Shown here one piece after another: positions 8,335-17,546 of a stretch of 50,484 nucleotides of DNA. Source of the DNA: Lachnospiraceae bacterium (GTDB lineage Bacteria > Bacillota > Clostridia > Lachnospirales > Lachnospiraceae); assembly GCA_015057635.1 (NCBI GenBank), contig SVEB01000031.1:1-50484 (forward strand), in the 5' to 3' direction. The notes under the pieces are model-generated. The model ran no database searches, was not told the origin of the DNA, and worked only from the letters and a program-made list of their open reading frames with translations. How positions within the stretch are numbered: position 1 is the stretch's first letter; the number at the start of each line of letters is the position of its first letter. The position numbers and the translations under genes are program-made.

Positions 8335-8561
8335 TCGCACGCCACCCCCGCCCCATCCCGCATCGTGCAGCGTGAGCCGATATGGTTTGGATGTCCGGCT
8401 CGAGACGAACAGAGGCCCCGCAGGTCTTTGAGTAGCAGACAGTGTTTTCCTGTCTGATAATCGAAGACCTGCGGGGCCTCTGTCCGCTCTCGCGTCCGAA
8501 CAGCCAAACCATATCGGCTCACGCTGCACGATGCGGGATGGGGTGGGGGTGGCGTGCGACC
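8333..8561. repeat. Giant interrupted palindrome, element A
   Basis: The outer arms 8333-8390 and 8504-8561 are complementary at 57 of 58 positions. Inner arms 8409-8428 and 8464-8483 are 20 bp and perfect. An apical stem pairs CAGACAG (8436-8442) with CTGTCTG (8450-8456). Two unpaired stretches between outer and inner arms (8392-8411 and 8481-8503) are related to each other as direct repeats beginning TGTCCG and ending CGAACAG. The element starts 20 bases after the hydrogenase stop, so it would be part of that gene's 3' untranslated RNA. Its core (8425-8465) matches element B at 35 of 41 positions, while the arms do not match. Confidence 0.9.
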
Positions 8562-8581
8562 TCCCCTAAATCCGTCTGAAA

Positions 8582-10006
8582 TTAACCAATGTTTTCAGCT
8601 TCGTTTGCGGCTGCTGCCTCTGCTGCTGGAGCAGTAACATTTAAGGAACCGCTGCGGTCTGTGAAAGATGTATGAAGGATTTCTTCTGCAAGGTGGCTTA
8701 AAGGTGCACCTAAAAATTCTTCATATAAAGCCTTGATCTCTTCATTTTCATGGCTTGCTCTCTTCTTCATAGCCTTATCCTGGTTATATAAGCCGGCAAC
8801 TCTCTTATTTCTAACTTCATCGATCTTATTACGTTTGTGTTTAGGCTGTCCGGCACCGCCGATACATCCGCCAGGACAAGTCATAACTTCAACAAAATGA
8901 TATTCTTTTCCGGATTCTTTTAATTCGTCTAAGAATTTACGTGCATTACCTGTACCGTAGATTGCTGCAACATTTAAAGTATACTCTCCGATTGTAAGAG
9001 TCGCTTCCTTCACCTGTTCCATACCACGAACTGGTTCTAATTCATATAAAACTTCTGGAGCTTTTTCCTTTGTGATGAACTCATAAGCAGTTCTTAACGC
9101 AGCTTCCATAACACCGCCTGTATTACCAAAGATAACGCCAGCGCCGGTTGCTTCACCCATGATACGGTCGAAGCTAGAATCTTCTAATGCTGCAAAGTCG
9201 ATTTCTTCTTTCTTTGCCCATTCTGCTAATTCTGTTGTCGTGATTACGAAATCATTATCGCGCATTGCTTCATTTCCAATGTATTTTCCTGCAGAATTCA
9301 TTTCATCTCTACGGATTTCAGCCTTCTTAGCAGTACATGGAGCAACTGTTACATTTACAATACGGGATGGATCAATGCCCATCTTCTTTGCAAAGAACGT
9401 CTTAATAGTTGCACCCTGCATACCAATTGGACTCTTTGTGGATGAAATGTGTGGAATCATCTCCGGATAGAAAGTTTCTGCAAATTCAACCCATGATGGG
9501 CAGCAACTTGTAAACTGTGGAAGTGGCTTGTCTTTCTTTGTAATACGCTCAATTAACTCGCTCGCTTCTTCCATAATAGTAAGATCGGCACCGAAGTTAA
9601 CGTCAAGAACATAATCTCCGCCTAACTTTCTTAATAAAGATACCATCTTGCCTTCTACATAAGAACCTTCTTCAATGCCGAATTCATCGCCGAGAGCAAC
9701 ACGTACTGCTGGAGCAGTGCTGAAAATAACGATCTTATCTGGATCATTGATTGCTTCTTTTACAAAGTCGTATTCCTTCTTCTCTATAATAGCATTAAAT
9801 GGACAGGCCGATACACACTGACCACAGTGGATGCAGATAGCCTTATCCCCTGTACACTCTAAATCATAATGTCCCTGTACTGTAATATAGTCGGTGCAGG
9901 CTTTCTTACAAAGACCACACTTAAGACATTTTTCTTCAATTAGCTCGATTGCCGGATTGTCAAGTTCGATTGGTACTCTCTTTTCTAATAGCGTATGTTT
10001 ACTCAT
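8582..10006 (-). CDS. Monomeric [FeFe] hydrogenase
   Basis: 474 residues. It interconverts protons and H2 using ferredoxin-type electrons. N-terminal 2x[4Fe-4S] domain: Cys27/30/33/37 and Cys58/61/64/68. H-cluster motifs: L1 TSCCPSW (166-172), L2 VAPCTAKKAE (221-230) and L3 EVMTCPGGCIGGAGQP (373-388). A small-subunit-like segment with LYNQD and SHENEEIKALYEEFLG follows, then an Ala-rich tail. L2 has Ala222 where group A enzymes have Met (MPC), and L3 has Thr376 for Ala, so it may belong to a group B-like class with shifted activity. AAAGGAG precedes the ATG. It has its own strong promoter, and a giant palindrome follows the stop. Confidence 0.92.
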   Translation of the reverse strand: MSKHTLLEKRVPIELDNPAIELIEEKCLKCGLCKKACTDYITVQGHYDLECTGDKAICIHCGQCVSACPFNAIIEKKEYDFVKEAINDPDKIVIFSTAPAVRVALGDEFGIEEGSYVEGKMVSLLRKLGGDYVLDVNFGADLTIMEEASELIERITKKDKPLPQFTSCCPSWVEFAETFYPEMIPHISSTKSPIGMQGATIKTFFAKKMGIDPSRIVNVTVAPCTAKKAEIRRDEMNSAGKYIGNEAMRDNDFVITTTELAEWAKKEEIDFAALEDSSFDRIMGEATGAGVIFGNTGGVMEAALRTAYEFITKEKAPEVLYELEPVRGMEQVKEATLTIGEYTLNVAAIYGTGNARKFLDELKESGKEYHFVEVMTCPGGCIGGAGQPKHKRNKIDEVRNKRVAGLYNQDKAMKKRASHENEEIKALYEEFLGAPLSHLAEEILHTSFTDRSGSLNVTAPAAEAAAANEAENIG

Positions 10007-10059
10007 CTTCTCTCTCCTTTAAATCATCCATATTCATTCGGATTTGCGAAACTGTTACA

Positions 10060-10088
10060 AGTATATCAAGGTCGAAAAAAAATGTCAA
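10060..10088 (-). promoter_or_regulatory. Strong sigma-A promoter of the hydrogenase gene
   Basis: On the minus strand, TTGACA (10088-10083) and TATACT (10065-10060) are 17 bases apart. The -35 box is formed by the 3' arm and T-tract of the upstream terminator hairpin (10081-10116). Confidence 0.85.
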
Positions 10089-10116
10089 TAAACGGATTTT
10101 ATCCATTATTGACATT
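10081..10116 (-). terminator. Terminator of the MATE remnant, overlapping the hydrogenase -35
   Basis: Arms 10081-10091 and 10106-10116 are 11-bp perfect complements, with an inner GGAT/ATCC pairing. On the minus strand eight T follow. It separates the ABC/MATE unit from the hydrogenase gene. The same dyad could also be an operator, because it covers the -35 box. Confidence 0.75.
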
Positions 10117-10198
10117 CTGGGTCTAATTTGGCAAGCTCTGGACTTCCTTGTATTGGAATTAAAATTGGTTTTTTTATCTATTTTTCAAGCTTTTTGGC

Positions 10199-11062
10199 TT
10201 ACTCAGCACTCATCTTTTTCCACTGAGATTTCATTAAAATAACGGTTAAAATAAATGCTAAAATATCTGCAATCGGCCCTGCATAAATGGCGCCTTTTAC
10301 TCCAAAGACCATCGGAATGATAAAAAGACTTGGGATATAGAAAATAATCTGTCTGGATAACGATAAAATTCCGGCCTGACTTGGCTTTCCGATTGCCTGG
10401 AAGAAGATTGTATATACAATCTGAATCGCGTTTAACACACATCCTGCTAAAAAGATGCGGAAATACATAACCGCGAACTCATGGTACAGGGCATCCCCTG
10501 ATCCAAACAGGTTTGTGATCTGTCTTGGGAAAAATTCAAAACAGATAAGTCCTGTAAATGCTACTAAAGCACCTGCGATCAGTGCGGTCTTAACCGTCTC
10601 CTTCACGCGTTTCATCTTACCTGCACCATAATTAAATCCTAGGATTGGCTGCGCACCTACTGCGATTCCTAATAAGACGGAAAGCATGATCTGATTTACT
10701 TTTGTTACGATACCAAAAACGGATAATGGGATCTCACTTCCGTATACAGAAGCGGCACCCTTTACGCCCATTCCAAACCCAAAGATGAATAACGGATCAA
10801 GAATTGTGTTCAATAGCGCCCCGCTTAACATCGCAAGCATCGCAAACTTTGGATTTCCATCCGCACGGATGATGGAGTTAAACCCAGTAGAAAACATGGC
10901 AAATGGAAGACCAATTGCAATGATTCCGGTATAATCAATGGCATAAGGCATAACGGCCTCAGTTGCCCCAAATAATTTTAAGATATCCTGTAGGAAAAAT
11001 GTGCTAACTGCTGCCAATACAACACCGGCGATCACTAACATGCTGATGACATCTTTATGCAA
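10199..11062 (-). pseudogene. MATE efflux pump gene, truncated and internally deleted
   Basis: 287 codons of MATE-family sequence where an intact pump needs about 450. The first ~90 residues (TM1-2) are missing. A block of about 75-80 residues is missing in frame after GMGVKGAA (junction near 10745). Comparison with the intact paralogue at 18072-19493 shows the gap: there a ~75-residue stretch separates the corresponding GMAGAA and YGEAIPI segments. The reading begins with a TTG inside the 3' end of the ABC gene, overlapping by 8 bases. A pump cannot form from this, so it is probably a decayed third member of the exporter cluster. Confidence 0.85.
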
Positions 11063-12677
11063 CCGTCCCCTTTACATGGAATATTCGGTCATACTGTCCT
11101 TTCGTATCCTTAAAGATCACATGACTTACATTGATCACCGTGATATCCTTTAGATTTAGAATGGTCTGTTCAATCTCTCTTGCCCGTTCTAAGTCAAGTG
11201 CGGCAAATGCCTCATCCATAAACAGGATATCCGCTTTTGCAAGCATCGCACGCGCGATCACGATTCGGCTACGCTCCCCTCCGGATACATTCTTGCCATT
11301 TTCATAAATCATCGTATCTAATCCATCCCTAAGCCCTTCAACAAAGGAATCAAGTCCTGCCGCATGGATCGCCGCATCGATTTCCTCCTTACTGTAGTCT
11401 TTATAAAGCGTCAGATTATTGCGCAGGGTATCTTCAAAGATAAATACCTGCTGTTCTACATTTGCGATCAAAGAGAAATAATCTTCTTTTTTAATATCCG
11501 AAAGCGGCATGCCATCTAATAAAATCGTTCCTTTTGTCGGCTGATAATACTTGCGAAGCAGCTTCAACAGCGTGGACTTTCCGCCGCCGGAAGGACCGAC
11601 AATCAGGTATTTTCCGTTCTTTTTGATTTCCATATTCACATGTTCTAACGTCATTGCCTTCTTATCCGCATCCTCATATGCAAATCCAACATCCTCTAAC
11701 CGAATGGAATCCGTAAAATTCGTAAGCGTGAGTGTCTCCTCATGCTGATTCTGATTCTTTAAGCTCTCATCGATCTTCTTTCCTAAATCCTTCGATGCAA
11801 AAATCTTTGGAAGCGCCTCACTCATCATCATAAGCGGCCATGCAAGCCTCTGGACTCCCTGAGAAACTGTTAGTGCCCCTGCTGCGGTGATATCCCCGTT
11901 TATAGCAAGATAGGTCAGATAACATAAGCCTAAGTAAATCATAATCATAAAGGCTCCATTTTGCATGGCATTGATAAAGGTGCTCATCTTCTCGATGATA
12001 TAGCCTTTATGCTGAATCTCATAACTCTTCTCCTCGTAATCCTTCGTCACCTTATCCCGCAGATTGTTGCTCTTTACAATATGAAAGGCAGACAGTACCT
12101 CCTTAATATACGAAGTATAACCATCAAACTTGTCGCTTCGTTCCTTCACCTTTTTTGAAACCGGCTTCGATAGCAGCATGGAAACGAGAGCGGTTGCAAG
12201 CGTGATCTTAATGGAGAAACTGACCATTCCCGGTCCTACCGTAGAAAGGATCCAGACTGCCACTCCAAAGTTTGTAACGCCGCTAAAGATGGAGAAGATT
12301 CCTTCAATAAAATTCATATCCAATGTATTGGCGTCGTTCGTAAGTCTCGAAAGATACGTTGCCGTATTCTCCTGCTGAAACTCGGATATGTTCTTCTTAA
12401 AGATTCCCCTGATATAAAATTTCTTCATGCTTAAGTTTGCGTCCATTCGAAACCAGGACTTTGTAATATTGCCTAACACCTGCACCGGAATTAATAAAAA
12501 TGCTTTTATAAAGAATGCCGGGAGGGCCGCCTTTAGGGATGCCATATCCCCCACCAGCGCATAATCTAAAAATCCCATCATCTGTACAAATACCATGCCG
12601 TCCAATATCGTACCTGCTGCAAGCGTCGCCAATGCGATCACAAGCTGAGGGAACGGATAAAATACTCGCTTTAGCAT
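11055..12677 (-). CDS. ABC exporter half-transporter, permease-ATPase fusion
   Basis: 540 residues: about six transmembrane helices (1-300) fused to a nucleotide-binding domain. The motifs are Walker A GPSGGGKST, signature VSGGERSRI (a variant of LSGGQ), Walker B ILFMDEAFAALD and an H-loop NVSHV. The start overlaps the stop of the preceding ABC gene by 7 bases, so the two are translationally coupled and probably form a heterodimeric exporter for drugs or peptides. The tail overlaps a MATE remnant. The substrate is not predictable. Confidence 0.92.
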   Translation of the reverse strand: MLKRVFYPFPQLVIALATLAAGTILDGMVFVQMMGFLDYALVGDMASLKAALPAFFIKAFLLIPVQVLGNITKSWFRMDANLSMKKFYIRGIFKKNISEFQQENTATYLSRLTNDANTLDMNFIEGIFSIFSGVTNFGVAVWILSTVGPGMVSFSIKITLATALVSMLLSKPVSKKVKERSDKFDGYTSYIKEVLSAFHIVKSNNLRDKVTKDYEEKSYEIQHKGYIIEKMSTFINAMQNGAFMIMIYLGLCYLTYLAINGDITAAGALTVSQGVQRLAWPLMMMSEALPKIFASKDLGKKIDESLKNQNQHEETLTLTNFTDSIRLEDVGFAYEDADKKAMTLEHVNMEIKKNGKYLIVGPSGGGKSTLLKLLRKYYQPTKGTILLDGMPLSDIKKEDYFSLIANVEQQVFIFEDTLRNNLTLYKDYSKEEIDAAIHAAGLDSFVEGLRDGLDTMIYENGKNVSGGERSRIVIARAMLAKADILFMDEAFAALDLERAREIEQTILNLKDITVINVSHVIFKDTKGQYDRIFHVKGTVA

Positions 12678-14323
12678 GCGACCACCTCCCCAAAGTATTC
12701 TGCTGCCGTGCTCTGATGCACCTCGCCATTCTTAATCTCTAACACATAATCATACTGTTCGGAAACTCCTTCATAGTAGCGATGGCTGATTGCAATGACC
12801 GTCTGTGGAAGCGATAAGAATACCTTCTCAATTTCTTTTCCCAACTCCTCATTCAGACTCGAAGTTCCTTCATCTACAAATAAGATCTCTGCATTCTTTG
12901 CGATTGCCCTTGCGATCGAAATTCTCTGACGCTGGCCGCCGGAAAGATTCTTTCCATTCTCCTTTAACACCTGATTGATGCCATCTGGCTGTTTCTGCAC
13001 CATATCTGCTAAGTCACATGCCTTCACTGCCATCTCTACCTGCTCATCGGACATATCCTTATATAACGTGATATTATTGCGGATCGTATCCTCGAATAAG
13101 AATACGCTCTGGTAAATAAATGCCGCCTTATCATGGAAGGTCTGCTCGCGTATCTCCTTATAATCCACACCATCGACAAGAATCTGCCCTTCATATTCAT
13201 CATACGTCATCGCGAGCAGATTCATAAGCGTTGACTTGCCGGCACCGCTCACCCCTTTGATCAGATACTTCTTTCCTTTCTCAATCGAGAAATTGGCGTG
13301 TTTAAGAATCGCACGTTCCCCAAAGTAAAATGACACATCCTTTACTTCAATCTGCTTTTCAAAACGGAATGCCTTCTCCTTCTTCTCCTCTGCCTTCACT
13401 TCTTCCTCTTCTGTCTTTGTAATCTTCTCATAGATCTTAGCCGATGCCTTAATCTTATTCCAAAGCGGGAATGCTTCAATTAAATTAAAAGACATATTCG
13501 CCCCCAGCTGAAAGGCAACCGCTGCATTGGTAAGAGTCATCCCGTCTTTAAAATTCAGGCAAAGATACACCATTAAAAAACAGGACACCACATATCCAAT
13601 CACATTGATTAAATTCTTCTGACACTCTGCATATACATGAAATACATACTTTCTAAGCTCCACTTTCCGTAACCCATCCAGACTCTTATTCAAAAATCGG
13701 TCATCAATCCGGTTCAGCTTTAAGATCTCAAGCCCCTGGAATGTATTATCCATGCTTGTCGTAAAACGTTCATTCTCCGAAGATACCTCTTCCTGCAGTG
13801 TTACCGTCTTTTTCGAGAACAGATAGGAGATTCCGTATAGGATAACAGAGGCAATTACCATATAGCCGGCTAAGACCGGTTCTAATACCAATAAAACTAC
13901 GAAACTTAAGACAAACATGCCGATATTGATCAGATAATTAAGCAAGCTTACGAAAAAGCTTTCCTCAAATGTATTAATATCATTAACCAGATTTGACAGA
14001 TACACTTCCTTCGACTTCTGATTAAACTGTTTGAAAGACATATTCATGATCTTTTGAAATGCCTGCTTTCGCACATCCAATATGATATCCCGCATAAATC
14101 CAATACGCAAAAGCCTTGATATAATAAAACTGATGGCCCCGTAAAGCGCCGCGAACACAGCGATCACGATAATCCTTGTCATATCCGCATCGCTCCCCTG
14201 TTCAGCAGCCCCTAAAATAATGGAAAAGGTGAAGATCTGAATAAAGTGATCCACAATAAACATAAATGAAGCAATGAGATACTGAATGAACTTCCCTTTT
14301 CGATTCCACAATAACTCTTTCAT
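12671..14323 (-). CDS. ABC exporter half-transporter, permease-ATPase fusion (partner)
   Basis: 550 residues with six predicted transmembrane helices and an ATPase domain: Walker A GVSGAGKST, signature LSGGQRQRI, Walker B ILFVDEGTSSLN and switch AISHR. I chose the ATG at 14323 (MKELLW) because GGGAGG lies just upstream; the longer reading to 14380 has no ribosome binding site. It is the first gene of the exporter operon. The partner at 11055-12677 overlaps its stop. A charged Glu/Lys linker lies before the ATPase domain near residue 310. Confidence 0.92.
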   Translation of the reverse strand: MKELLWNRKGKFIQYLIASFMFIVDHFIQIFTFSIILGAAEQGSDADMTRIIVIAVFAALYGAISFIISRLLRIGFMRDIILDVRKQAFQKIMNMSFKQFNQKSKEVYLSNLVNDINTFEESFFVSLLNYLINIGMFVLSFVVLLVLEPVLAGYMVIASVILYGISYLFSKKTVTLQEEVSSENERFTTSMDNTFQGLEILKLNRIDDRFLNKSLDGLRKVELRKYVFHVYAECQKNLINVIGYVVSCFLMVYLCLNFKDGMTLTNAAVAFQLGANMSFNLIEAFPLWNKIKASAKIYEKITKTEEEEVKAEEKKEKAFRFEKQIEVKDVSFYFGERAILKHANFSIEKGKKYLIKGVSGAGKSTLMNLLAMTYDEYEGQILVDGVDYKEIREQTFHDKAAFIYQSVFLFEDTIRNNITLYKDMSDEQVEMAVKACDLADMVQKQPDGINQVLKENGKNLSGGQRQRISIARAIAKNAEILFVDEGTSSLNEELGKEIEKVFLSLPQTVIAISHRYYEGVSEQYDYVLEIKNGEVHQSTAAEYFGEVVAC

Positions 14324-14419
14324 CGTTTTCCTCCCATACAATCCTTGCATATAAGGCGACGTCTTCTTGCCGTCTTGCATTTTTAAGAAATATTATCTAT
14401 ATATTTCCAACATGAGTAT

Positions 14420-14448
14420 ACTTTACCACATACTATTCTACATTGCAA
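14420..14448 (-). promoter_or_regulatory. Promoter of the heterodimeric ABC exporter operon
   Basis: On the minus strand, TTGCAA (14448-14443) and TAAAGT (14425-14420) lie 17 bases apart. AATAGTAT is repeated directly once upstream of and once within the promoter, a possible regulator site. Confidence 0.55.
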
Positions 14449-14585
14449 TATACTATTTTAAAAAATATATATTTTTTCCCAATCCCTAGTATTCTCTCTC
14501 TGGCTGCTACTTTATATTAGCTGGCGGTTTCCTCTCCCTTCCTCTTATATCTTTTACTTTTGAGTAAATGGGAAATGGCATGCTT

Positions 14586-14939
14586 TTATCCTCTGCATGC
14601 CACTGTCCTATATCCTATTTTATGTCTTCGATTTTCATTATCTTCCGTGATAAATAGCGTACTGCTTCCTTCCCATCCGTAAAGTCTTTCAATCGATATC
14701 GATTCAATGCCCAATAATGCATCTACTATATGCTCACAATAACTCTCCCTATGTTTTTCCATAATAAATCGCATGAGATCAAGCCACCTCGTCATGCTTT
14801 TTACATTTGATGAGACAGGCGCAGTACGATAATCAATTAACGTTTTTTCAACAATTCCAATGTATGCATCTGTCGTAGTTTCCAGCATACTTAAAAAGAA
14901 ATCCCAATCTTCAAGACGTAAATTGAACCCTTGATTAAA
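14586..14939 (-). pseudogene. Glycosyltransferase family 2 C-terminal remnant
   Basis: The frame continues directly and in phase after the TGA of the GNAT gene (14940-14942). It reads LRLEDWDFFLSML, then IVEKTLIDYRT and FIMEKHRESY, a pattern typical of the C-terminal part of GT2 glycosyltransferases. The catalytic N-terminal half is absent. The only ATG (14888) has no convincing ribosome binding site. I read it as the tail of a lost gene, parallel to the GroEL tail behind the amidohydrolase. A short real protein of 100 residues is the alternative but seems less likely. Confidence 0.6.
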
Positions 14940-15827
14940 TCATGTGTGTGATATATCCGGCACATATAATTTGTCACAGGAAAAAACATTTTCTTTTCCA
15001 CTCAGTACAAATAAATGCGTGTCTTCATCAAAGTATTTTTGTTCCTGTAATCCTTGTTTATCAATTGGTGTAAATAGAAAATCGATTTCTGATATTCCCT
15101 CATTCCATAAATGAGCCATTATCTGAAGCAGACTTTTATTTCCCTTATAATAAATATCATAGCAAAGGATTTTATCCTGATCATACTCTGCAACAACTAC
15201 GGCATCTTCCTCTTTTAAATAATACATACACGCATCCATGCCATAATAGCAATAGAACTGAAGCAGACTGCTGTTATCAATAAACTGGAATTTTGAAAAA
15301 GGATTCCGCTTTTCATAACATCGAAGCAAGATCTCTTTATCTTCTTTTTGGGATAGGTCTAATTTCCTAACAGTCAAATCACGATTATGTACTTCCAGAT
15401 CTTTTTCATTTTTCCAAATGCAGCGATATTGCGATTCTTCTACAAATCCAAATTTCGGATAGAACTCCGTAACTCTTTTATTTGCCATTAAAAACATAGC
15501 ATCGCATTTGTTTTTCCAGTCATTCTGCACCTCTTTCATTAACAGACGTGATAATCCCTGCCCGCGGTATTCCGGATCCGTCACAACACCACCTAACTGA
15601 ATATAATCACGAATCTTGTCCTTATACAAAACCTTCATATGATTCACAGTGATATTAGCGATTGCCTTCTCTCCATCATATAGCGTATACGGCTGATTCC
15701 AATCTCCCCACTCTCCATTTTGATACCACTTTTCAAAAGACAATTTAAATGTCTGTTTAATCAGTGCATCAAATCCCTTTCTTTTCTTGTCATCTGTCAT
15801 TACATTTTTACATAACTCATACTTCAA
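14940..15827 (-). CDS. GNAT-family N-acetyltransferase
   Basis: 295 residues. The N-terminal GNAT fold carries the acetyl-CoA-binding motif GGVVTDPEYRGQGLSRLLM (about 80-98), followed by FYPKFGFVE. The C-terminal half resembles the extra domain of Eis-like two-domain acetyltransferases. The substrate is unknown; drug acetylation is possible given the neighbouring cat gene but is not shown. It follows the ASCH-domain gene on the same strand after 69 bases. The stop is followed in frame by a glycosyltransferase tail. Confidence 0.85.
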   Translation of the reverse strand: MKYELCKNVMTDDKKRKGFDALIKQTFKLSFEKWYQNGEWGDWNQPYTLYDGEKAIANITVNHMKVLYKDKIRDYIQLGGVVTDPEYRGQGLSRLLMKEVQNDWKNKCDAMFLMANKRVTEFYPKFGFVEESQYRCIWKNEKDLEVHNRDLTVRKLDLSQKEDKEILLRCYEKRNPFSKFQFIDNSSLLQFYCYYGMDACMYYLKEEDAVVVAEYDQDKILCYDIYYKGNKSLLQIMAHLWNEGISEIDFLFTPIDKQGLQEQKYFDEDTHLFVLSGKENVFSCDKLYVPDISHT

Positions 15828-15896
15828 TGTAATTTCCCTCCATATTCATAAATTCTATGCAACTCCCAATTTATCCGGCTATACATTAAATTATTT

Positions 15897-16349
15897 TTAA
15901 CAGCTGTATACCACTTCAAATTCTTCAAAGATCACAGGCATTTCTTCCGTAAATTCATATCCCAGCTCTTTTCCCTCCGCTTGAAAGAATGAGATATGCC
16001 CTTTTCGCCATGACTCCAGATTATCATCTTCTCCTTCCAGCTTACAAATATCGTATGTAATATCCTTAAACGGAATAATCCTTACATTGGTTGTCTGAAT
16101 AACACATCTTGCATTCCCATCCCAATCCGTTACAATGCTGTAATCGCCTTTTTGTGGTATTCTATCCCCTTCTATTTCATATCCCCACACGCTGCTTGAT
16201 GTCGCTTTTTTAACACCTTCCAATACTAATTCTAACAGCTTATTTGCCCAATACTCTGTCAACTCAAAATGAAAACTGTCTAAGTATTTCAATTCTTTTG
16301 AAAGACCGTTCTTTTCCTTATATGCATTCCAAAGTTGTTCGCTATTCAT
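15897..16349 (-). CDS. ASCH-domain protein
   Basis: 150 residues that match the ASCH fold, a small beta-barrel related to PUA domains and proposed to bind RNA. Visible features are a KATSSSVWGYE segment, the turn IPQKGDYSIVTDW, and an ESWRKGHISFF segment typical of YhfF-like members. Some ASCH proteins hydrolyse N4-acetylcytidine, but that cannot be assigned here. It lies between the cat and GNAT genes on the same strand. Confidence 0.8.
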   Translation of the reverse strand: MNSEQLWNAYKEKNGLSKELKYLDSFHFELTEYWANKLLELVLEGVKKATSSSVWGYEIEGDRIPQKGDYSIVTDWDGNARCVIQTTNVRIIPFKDITYDICKLEGEDDNLESWRKGHISFFQAEGKELGYEFTEEMPVIFEEFEVVYSC

Positions 16350-16470
16350 TTTTTCTCCTCCACCTATTCTGATTATCCAAATTTTGATTTACCAACTTAC
16401 CAAATATCATTCTTCTTACTAGCAATGCTATTATCTTACCTGTAACTGTTATAACTATCCGACACCGCTT

Positions 16471-17115
16471 TTATTTTAAATACGCCTCTGGATTTTGAAG
16501 GATTTCTTCCACGTCATGATAGAATAAAGAGCAGTGATAACCATCCGCTACCGCATGGTGCACTTGCAACGTAAGCGGCATAAGTATCTTGTCCCCCTGT
16601 TTTACATACTTGCCCCATGTCACCATAGGAGATAAAAACTGCTGTTCCCCTTGGTTTGTAACATTAAAGGATGTGTAGTTTAACCATGGTAAACAGGAAA
16701 CAATAAAGAAATTTTTAGCAGGAAATGATTTCGAATTATATGTCTCATATCTCTCCATATCTTCTGTCATATTTTTATAAAACTGTTTAAACTCTGAGTC
16801 ATAGGATGTATAAAGGCTGTCCATGTTCTTTGTCTTACCATTGAGTACGGAATAATAGGGTGAGATTTCATCATAGTACCCGAGATTATTGTCTTGATCA
16901 AAAGACATCTTAAACTCCTGGTGATTATTCAGCGCTTTTGTAATAATCCATGTAAAACTAGGATACAGTCTATAATTATTTTCCTTTATGAAACTGATCA
17001 ACCGAGTAATATCAACATTTACAGTTAAACTATATGTACATTTCGCAACCGATATAAAATGCAAGAAACAATCCTTTCGTTCCCATTCATTTAGATCGAT
17101 GGTAGTAAACTTCAT
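16471..17115 (-). CDS. cat: Chloramphenicol acetyltransferase
   Basis: 214 residues, typical length of a CatA-type enzyme, which transfers acetyl from acetyl-CoA to the 3-hydroxyl of chloramphenicol and works as a trimer. The active-site block HHAVADGYH (about 186-194) holds the catalytic His; the classical version is HHAVCDGFH. The N-terminal FTTIDLNEWERK and the SFTWIITKALN and YYSVLNGKT segments are also typical. I chose the ATG at 17115 because GGAGGG is directly upstream; the longer frame to 17193 lacks one. No leader-peptide attenuator was found upstream. It may be a cat homologue rather than a clinically active allele. Confidence 0.88.
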   Translation of the reverse strand: MKFTTIDLNEWERKDCFLHFISVAKCTYSLTVNVDITRLISFIKENNYRLYPSFTWIITKALNNHQEFKMSFDQDNNLGYYDEISPYYSVLNGKTKNMDSLYTSYDSEFKQFYKNMTEDMERYETYNSKSFPAKNFFIVSCLPWLNYTSFNVTNQGEQQFLSPMVTWGKYVKQGDKILMPLTLQVHHAVADGYHCSLFYHDVEEILQNPEAYLK

Positions 17116-17231
17116 ATCATGCCCTCCTAATACTAATGTTATAATTTTACATAATATAACGATATATTTCAACTTATATATATTTCTTAGCACTGTAATA
17201 AACGGATTCTTTTTGTGTCAAATAAACTGAT

Positions 17232-17270
17232 AGGGGGCTGTCGCACTCTCTTCGTGTAACAGCCCCCCCT
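17232..17270 (-). terminator. Terminator after the 56-residue protein
   Basis: Long G+C stem: GGGGGCTGT at 17233-17241 pairs with ACAGCCCCC at 17259-17267, with further pairing inside. The T-rich region that follows on the minus strand is weak. It shares the GGCTGTCGCACT sequence with the terminator at 44235-44271. Confidence 0.7.
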
Positions 17271-17280
17271 TTAAGTCTCC

Positions 17281-17451
17281 TTAGTATTTATCTACATGAC
17301 TGCTCTTGTAGTCATCTTTTGCCCAATAAGGTGCATTCATAAATCCTGCCTTGGCATTTCCCGCTTTCCCTTTTCCGGGTATTGCTACATGTTCCTGGGG
17401 AGCGTAATAGGCATTTTCAATTGGTGGCTTCTTTGTTCCTAATCGTGACAT
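17281..17451 (-). CDS. Small basic protein, KSSHVDKY type (paralogue 1)
   Basis: 56 residues behind GGAGG. I do not recognise the family. The C-terminal half reads GNAKAG, NAPYWAKDDY and KSSHVDKY, and is nearly the same as the end of the 70-residue protein 134 bases upstream, so the two are tandem paralogues with unrelated N-termini. There is no signal peptide or membrane helix. The conserved, charged tail with two aromatic residues suggests a binding segment. It ends at a strong terminator. The role is unknown. Confidence 0.8.
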   Translation of the reverse strand: MSRLGTKKPPIENAYYAPQEHVAIPGKGKAGNAKAGFMNAPYWAKDDYKSSHVDKY

Positions 17452-17546
17452 ATGATTCGCCTCCTTATCTGCACTCTATAGTATGCGCCAATTCGTATTG
17501 CTTCTATCATGCAGATTAAGGAAGCCTGTCAGCCATCTGATACAAT

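Noticed and set aside
8153..8529. Overlapping ORFs of 60-119 codons on both strands
   Set aside because: They lie in the giant palindrome and tandem G+C-rich repeats, show low-complexity products and have no ribosome binding sites.
8045..8581. Retron (msr-msd) because of the long hairpin
   Set aside because: No reverse transcriptase gene lies anywhere in the window, and two similar elements stand behind ordinary genes.
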